Below are positions 60,675 through 64,000 of a stretch of DNA of 64,000 bases, piece after piece. The position numbers and the translations under genes were made by a program. This stretch comes from Bog-105 sp965277855 (GTDB lineage: Bacteria > Acidobacteriota > Terriglobia > Bryobacterales > Bryobacteraceae). The stretch is from the NCBI GenBank assembly GCA_965277855.1, contig OZ255847.1:6014001-6078000 (forward strand), written 5' to 3'. The notes under the pieces were generated by a model. It was not told where the DNA came from, made no database searches, and saw only the letters and a program-made list of their open reading frames with translations. Each line of letters starts with the position of its first letter. Within the stretch, counting starts at the first letter, position 1.

Positions 60675-61838
60675 TCAGAATTCGGAATCTGACCCCGGAG
60701 TTTGAGCTTTTGGCTCTACGACGCGAACTTCTTCGTTCTCTACAAGCGAGTCCGGTGGATTGGCGACGATCCGGGCATCGGCCGGCAACCCTGCTATAAC
60801 TTCTACGGTATTTCCAAAGTCTTTGCCCAACGTTACCGGCAAAAGATGAACCCGATTATGCGAATCCACCGTCGGAACGCGTAGGCCTTGCGCGCGAAAG
60901 ATGAGCGATGTAGCCGGAATGACCAGAGTCGGATTCGAAGATTGAACCTTGAAATGGACCTCCGTATAGGCGCCGGGAAAGAGAAGACCCGTAGAGTTCA
61001 CTATGTCGACTTCGACCATCAATGTGCGAGTGGTCGGGTCGATCGAACGTGCAGTACGTACCAGCGTGCCCGTAAAGCGACGCCCGGGAAGTTCAGGTAG
61101 AGTAAGATCCGCTTTCATGCCCGGCACAGCCGCATGCGAGTAAGCCTGAGGCACCTGTACGAAAATACGGAGTTTGTCGATGGCAGCGATGTGAAACAGC
61201 TCCCGAGTCGGCCCACCGGATGAGCCGGAATCGATCAACTGTCCGATGTCGGTATTGCGCGCGGTGATGACGCCATCAAAGGGAATATAAATCTTCTCGA
61301 ACGAGACCATCTCCTGGAGGCGTTGCACATTGGCTTGTGACGACCTAACGGTGGCGTTGCGAGCGGCCGCATTCTGCACGGCGTTATCCACATCCTGCTT
61401 GGCTACTGAATCGGTTTTGAAGAGATCCACGTAACGGGCGGCGGTGGTTTGCGCGAGTTCCAGATTCGCCTGCTGAGTGCGCACGTCTTCTTTCGCTTGC
61501 TGTAACTGGCGATCGATCTCCGGACTTTCAATTTCGGCCAGCAGCTGACCTTTCCTGACGTGCGTTCCGATGTCGAAATACCAGCGCCGCAGGTAACCGT
61601 TGGTGCGAGCGTAGATGGGCGCATCGACGAAGGCCTGAATGTTGCCGGGCAAGATGATCTCCTGGGCCGGCGCGGCGTGCGTGGGGCGCAGCACCGTGAC
61701 GTCCGGCAACGCGGTGCGATCGGTCTGCGCATGCAGCACCTGGCGAGCGCGCAACCGCGGGATCAATCCGAAAGCTACCAGCCCGGCGACTACTAAGAGC
61801 ACGATTAAGAGGCCGAGAATAGCGCGCAGGCGGCTCAC
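60675..61838 (-). CDS. RND efflux periplasmic adaptor subunit (MFP/HlyD-like)
   Basis: This membrane fusion protein of about 387 aa has an N-terminal helix (LRAILGLLIVLLVVAGLVAF) and lipoyl-like halves (YARTNGYLRRWYFDIGTHVRKGQLLAEI; FEKIYIPFDGVITARNTDIGQ). A coiled-coil hairpin (PEIDRQLQQAKEDVRTQQANLELAQTT) and a beta-barrel (VDIVNSTGLLFPGAYTEVHF) follow. It links the RND pump to an outer-membrane channel, which is not in the window. The GTG at 61838 overlaps the permease stop; the longer ORF to 62204 runs into the pump in another frame. Its last residues are Pro/Ser-rich. Confidence 0.9.
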   Translation of the reverse strand: MSRLRAILGLLIVLLVVAGLVAFGLIPRLRARQVLHAQTDRTALPDVTVLRPTHAAPAQEIILPGNIQAFVDAPIYARTNGYLRRWYFDIGTHVRKGQLLAEIESPEIDRQLQQAKEDVRTQQANLELAQTTAARYVDLFKTDSVAKQDVDNAVQNAAARNATVRSSQANVQRLQEMVSFEKIYIPFDGVITARNTDIGQLIDSGSSGGPTRELFHIAAIDKLRIFVQVPQAYSHAAVPGMKADLTLPELPGRRFTGTLVRTARSIDPTTRTLMVEVDIVNSTGLLFPGAYTEVHFKVQSSNPTLVIPATSLIFRAQGLRVPTVDSHNRVHLLPVTLGKDFGNTVEVIAGLPADARIVANPPDSLVENEEVRVVEPKAQTPGSDSEF

Positions 61839-64000
61839 GAGGATTTCCGCCGCCCGTGCAGCAGGCTGAAGAAGACTGGGACGAAAAAGAGCGTAGCCAC
61901 AGTCGCAAAAGAAAGGCCGCCGATCACAGCCCGGCCCAGCGGCGCATTCTGCTCTCCGCCTTCGCCTAAGCCCAGCGACATGGGCAGCATTCCGATGATC
62001 ATCGCAAGCGCGGTCATCAGCACAGGACGGAAGCGCGTAAACCCAGCCAGCAAGGCGGCATCTGCGGCAGTGTCCACGTCCGGCAATTGCTCTTTGGCAA
62101 AACTGACGACCAGGATGCTGTTGGCGGTGGCGACTCCCATACACATGATCGAGCCCGTGAGCGCCGGCACACTTACAGTGGTGTGGGTCAGAAAGAGAAA
62201 CCACACGATGCCCGCCAGCGCTGCAGGCAAAGCCGAAATGATGACGAAGGGATCGAGCCAGGATTGGAAGTTGATCACGATGAGCATGTAGACGAGGATG
62301 ATGGAAAAGAGAAGGCCCGCGATCAAACCAACAAAAGACGACCGCATAGTTTGTACCTGCCCGCGCACGATAACTCTCGATCCACGGGGCAGAGCCTTTT
62401 TGTTGCGCGCAATGATCGAATCAATCTGCCGCGACACGCTACCGAGATCGGTTCCATCAACCGACCCATAGACGTCGATGACGGGTGCAATGTTGTAGTG
62501 GGAGACGGTGCCCAGGCCCTGGCCACGCACAATCGACGCCACGCTATCGAGAATTTGCGGCGCGGCGGCGCCGGCAGTGATGGGAATGTTCTTGAGATCC
62601 TGCATGGTGTCCATCTGGTATTGCGGCGATTGGGCCGCGATGTTGTAGCTGACGCCGCTCTTTGGATTCAGCCAGAACGTCGGCGAAGTCTGAAAGCTGC
62701 CGCTGAGAGCGACTAGAATATTGCTGGCGACATCCCGAGTGCTGTAGCCCACGAGCTGTGATTTGGTGCGGTCAATGTTGACGTACAACTTCGGTTGGTT
62801 GAAAGGCTGTTGGATACGCAAATCGGACATGCCGGGAATGAATTTTACCTGCTGCAGAAGATTGTCGGCATAATTTCGATTCCCTTCGAGATTCGGGCCC
62901 AACACCTGGATGTCGATGGGCGCCGGCAAGCCAAAGTTGAGAATTTGCGTGACCATATCGGAAGGCAAAAAATAGAACGTGACACCCGGATATTGGGAGG
63001 GCAGGGAAGCGCGCAGGTGGCGGATATAGTCGAGGGTCGGGTGGTGATGCTCTTCGAGCGAAACCTGAATGTCGGCATCGGCGGGTCCGATAGCGCCGGA
63101 GTTGCTGTAAGAGGTATTGATCCCGCTGTAAGGGAGACCGATGTTGTCGAGGATATTTGAGATCTCGCCGGCTGGAATGGCGGCCCGAATGGTTTGGTCG
63201 ATACGGTCGCAGAGTTCAGCTGTTTCTTCGATGCGCGTTCCGGTTTGGGCGCGGAGATGAAGCTTGAACTGGCCGGCGTCTATAGTGGGGAAAAAGTCTT
63301 CACCGAGCCAAGGATAGAGACCGATGACGGAGGCGATACAGGCGATAAAAAAGAAAATCGTGAAGAGGACTTGATGCCGGATGCTCTTCTCGAGCAGGGA
63401 ACGGTAGCCGGCCCGGAACGATTCAAAGCCATTCTCGAAGACCGCTTGCATTCGGACGAAAGGATTACGCGTATTGGCATGCGCCACGGCCTCGTGATGC
63501 GAGTGGCCTTTCAGCAGGTATTTGGCGAGCGTGGGTACGATGGTTCGCGAAAGGAGATACGACGCCAGCATGGCGAAGACTACGGCCTCTGCCAGGGGAA
63601 CAAACAGGTAGCGTGCCACGCCCGCAAGGAAGAACATCGGCACAAAAACGATACAGATGCTGAGGGTGGATACGAAGGCGGGTATGGCGATTTGCGCGGC
63701 GCCGTCGAGAATCGCCTGCTCGATCTCTTTACCCATCTCGAAATTGCGATTGATGTTTTCGATTTCGACAGTAGCGTCGTCGACCAGGATGCCTACCGCG
63801 AGGGCTAGGCCGCCGAGAGTCATGATGTTGATGGTTTCGCCGAGCGCGCTCAGCATGAACAGCGAGCAGAGGATGGAGAGCGGAATGGAGACGGCTATGA
63901 TCAGCGTGCTGCGCCAGCTACCTAAAAAGACGAGGATCATGAACGCGGTCAGGCAGGCGGCGATGATGGCTTCGCGCACGACGCCATTAATAGAAGCGCG
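61835..64000 (-). CDS. RND efflux permease, 5' end outside window
   Basis: At least 721 codons of an inner-membrane proton-driven pump are present; full RND permeases have about 1,040, so roughly the first third is missing. Visible are helix 3-4 with AVGILVDDATVEIENI (the charged Asp pair of proton relay), FVPLAEAVVFAMLASYLLSR, and the periplasmic porter domain (GEDFFPTIDAGQFKLHLRAQTG). The C-terminal helices with GVATANSILVVSFAKEQ and LPMSLGLGEGGEQNAPLGRAVIGGL are also seen. The reading frame stays open to 64000. The adaptor gene overlaps its stop (GTGA). Confidence 0.92.
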   Translation of the reverse strand, partial: RASINGVVREAIIAACLTAFMILVFLGSWRSTLIIAVSIPLSILCSLFMLSALGETINIMTLGGLALAVGILVDDATVEIENINRNFEMGKEIEQAILDGAAQIAIPAFVSTLSICIVFVPMFFLAGVARYLFVPLAEAVVFAMLASYLLSRTIVPTLAKYLLKGHSHHEAVAHANTRNPFVRMQAVFENGFESFRAGYRSLLEKSIRHQVLFTIFFFIACIASVIGLYPWLGEDFFPTIDAGQFKLHLRAQTGTRIEETAELCDRIDQTIRAAIPAGEISNILDNIGLPYSGINTSYSNSGAIGPADADIQVSLEEHHHPTLDYIRHLRASLPSQYPGVTFYFLPSDMVTQILNFGLPAPIDIQVLGPNLEGNRNYADNLLQQVKFIPGMSDLRIQQPFNQPKLYVNIDRTKSQLVGYSTRDVASNILVALSGSFQTSPTFWLNPKSGVSYNIAAQSPQYQMDTMQDLKNIPITAGAAAPQILDSVASIVRGQGLGTVSHYNIAPVIDVYGSVDGTDLGSVSRQIDSIIARNKKALPRGSRVIVRGQVQTMRSSFVGLIAGLLFSIILVYMLIVINFQSWLDPFVIISALPAALAGIVWFLFLTHTTVSVPALTGSIMCMGVATANSILVVSFAKEQLPDVDTAADAALLAGFTRFRPVLMTALAMIIGMLPMSLGLGEGGEQNAPLGRAVIGGLSFATVATLFFVPVFFSLLHGRRKSS

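Noticed and set aside
60675..62204. Long N-terminal extension of the RND adaptor
   Set aside because: The extra residues run antiparallel to none of the adaptor's motifs and overlap the pump gene in another frame. The GTG at 61838 gives the family-typical N terminus and a GTGA overlap.
1..64000. CRISPR arrays, rRNA genes and further tRNA genes
   Set aside because: I scanned for regularly spaced repeats and conserved rRNA segments and saw none. Only one tRNA was found by eye, and a covariance-model search would be decisive.

Overview
The window looks like a chromosomal stretch of a Gram-negative soil bacterium, most likely an acidobacterium. The evidence is a very large TonB-dependent receptor with an N-terminal carboxypeptidase-regulatory-like domain and no SusD partner, several Tat-exported polysaccharide-active enzymes, a UpxY/NusG-headed exopolysaccharide cluster, and a short repeat whose one frame reads like the CETPLAYARGS-type tails scattered through acidobacterial genomes. 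The phylum assignment is an inference from gene content.

Layout. 1-3.5 kb: ordinary genes (a partial secreted protein, a hypothetical protein, two small-molecule transporters, a frameshifted MOSC protein) and a tRNA-Pro. 3.5-6.9 kb: a mobile-element graveyard holding a broken DDE transposase joined tail-to-tail to a broken tyrosine integrase, then an IS3-type element with three lesions. 7.1-17.6 kb: a shuffled, partly duplicated module of methyltransferases, CelD/FemAB-like GNAT proteins and secreted beta-helix (pectate-lyase-like) proteins. Copies are truncated, internally deleted or fused to one another. 17.7-37.1 kb: a long, almost entirely minus-strand Wzx/Wzy-type exopolysaccharide cluster. 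Read in the direction of transcription it starts with a UpxY/NusG-like antiterminator and a ribbon-helix-helix protein. It continues with two GT4 glycosyltransferases, the WbaP initiating transferase, a GDP-mannose 3,5-epimerase-like enzyme, an SGNH esterase, Wza, Wzc, Wzx, a CgeB-like glycosyltransferase, a Wzy-like polymerase, a heptosyltransferase (GT9), an HldE-C/GmhB fusion, GmhA, HldA and a WcaF-like acetyltransferase.

37.3-42.3 kb: a second graveyard with a degenerate IS66 that carries an internal micro-inversion, a 22-bp perfect hairpin, a frameshifted IS256-type element and a tyrosine recombinase fragment. 42.4-59.7 kb: a DUF6624 protein, then a catabolic locus. The locus has a GntR/FCD regulator divergent from a sugar porter, a GH127 beta-L-arabinofuranosidase divergent from the TonB receptor, a GH51 alpha-L-arabinofuranosidase divergent from an SDR and a zinc dehydrogenase, and a formylglycine-generating-enzyme-like protein overlapping a sulfatase. 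An AT-rich operator-like motif recurs in the divergent promoters, so a common GntR regulon is likely. An intact IS66 with an 8-bp target duplication sits exactly at the GH127 stop codon. 59.9-64 kb: a Uma2 family protein and an RND efflux adaptor/permease pair running off the window.

How the parts fit. The exopolysaccharide cluster contains the classical membrane machinery (WbaP, Wzx, Wzy, Wzc, Wza) plus its own supply of ADP-D,D-heptose and probably GDP-L-galactose. The arabinose locus would bind and import plant arabinan or arabinoxylan fragments and trim them in the periplasm. Many genes carry single-base frameshifts. Some are clearly decayed mobile elements, while others (MOSC, GH51) could be sequencing errors.
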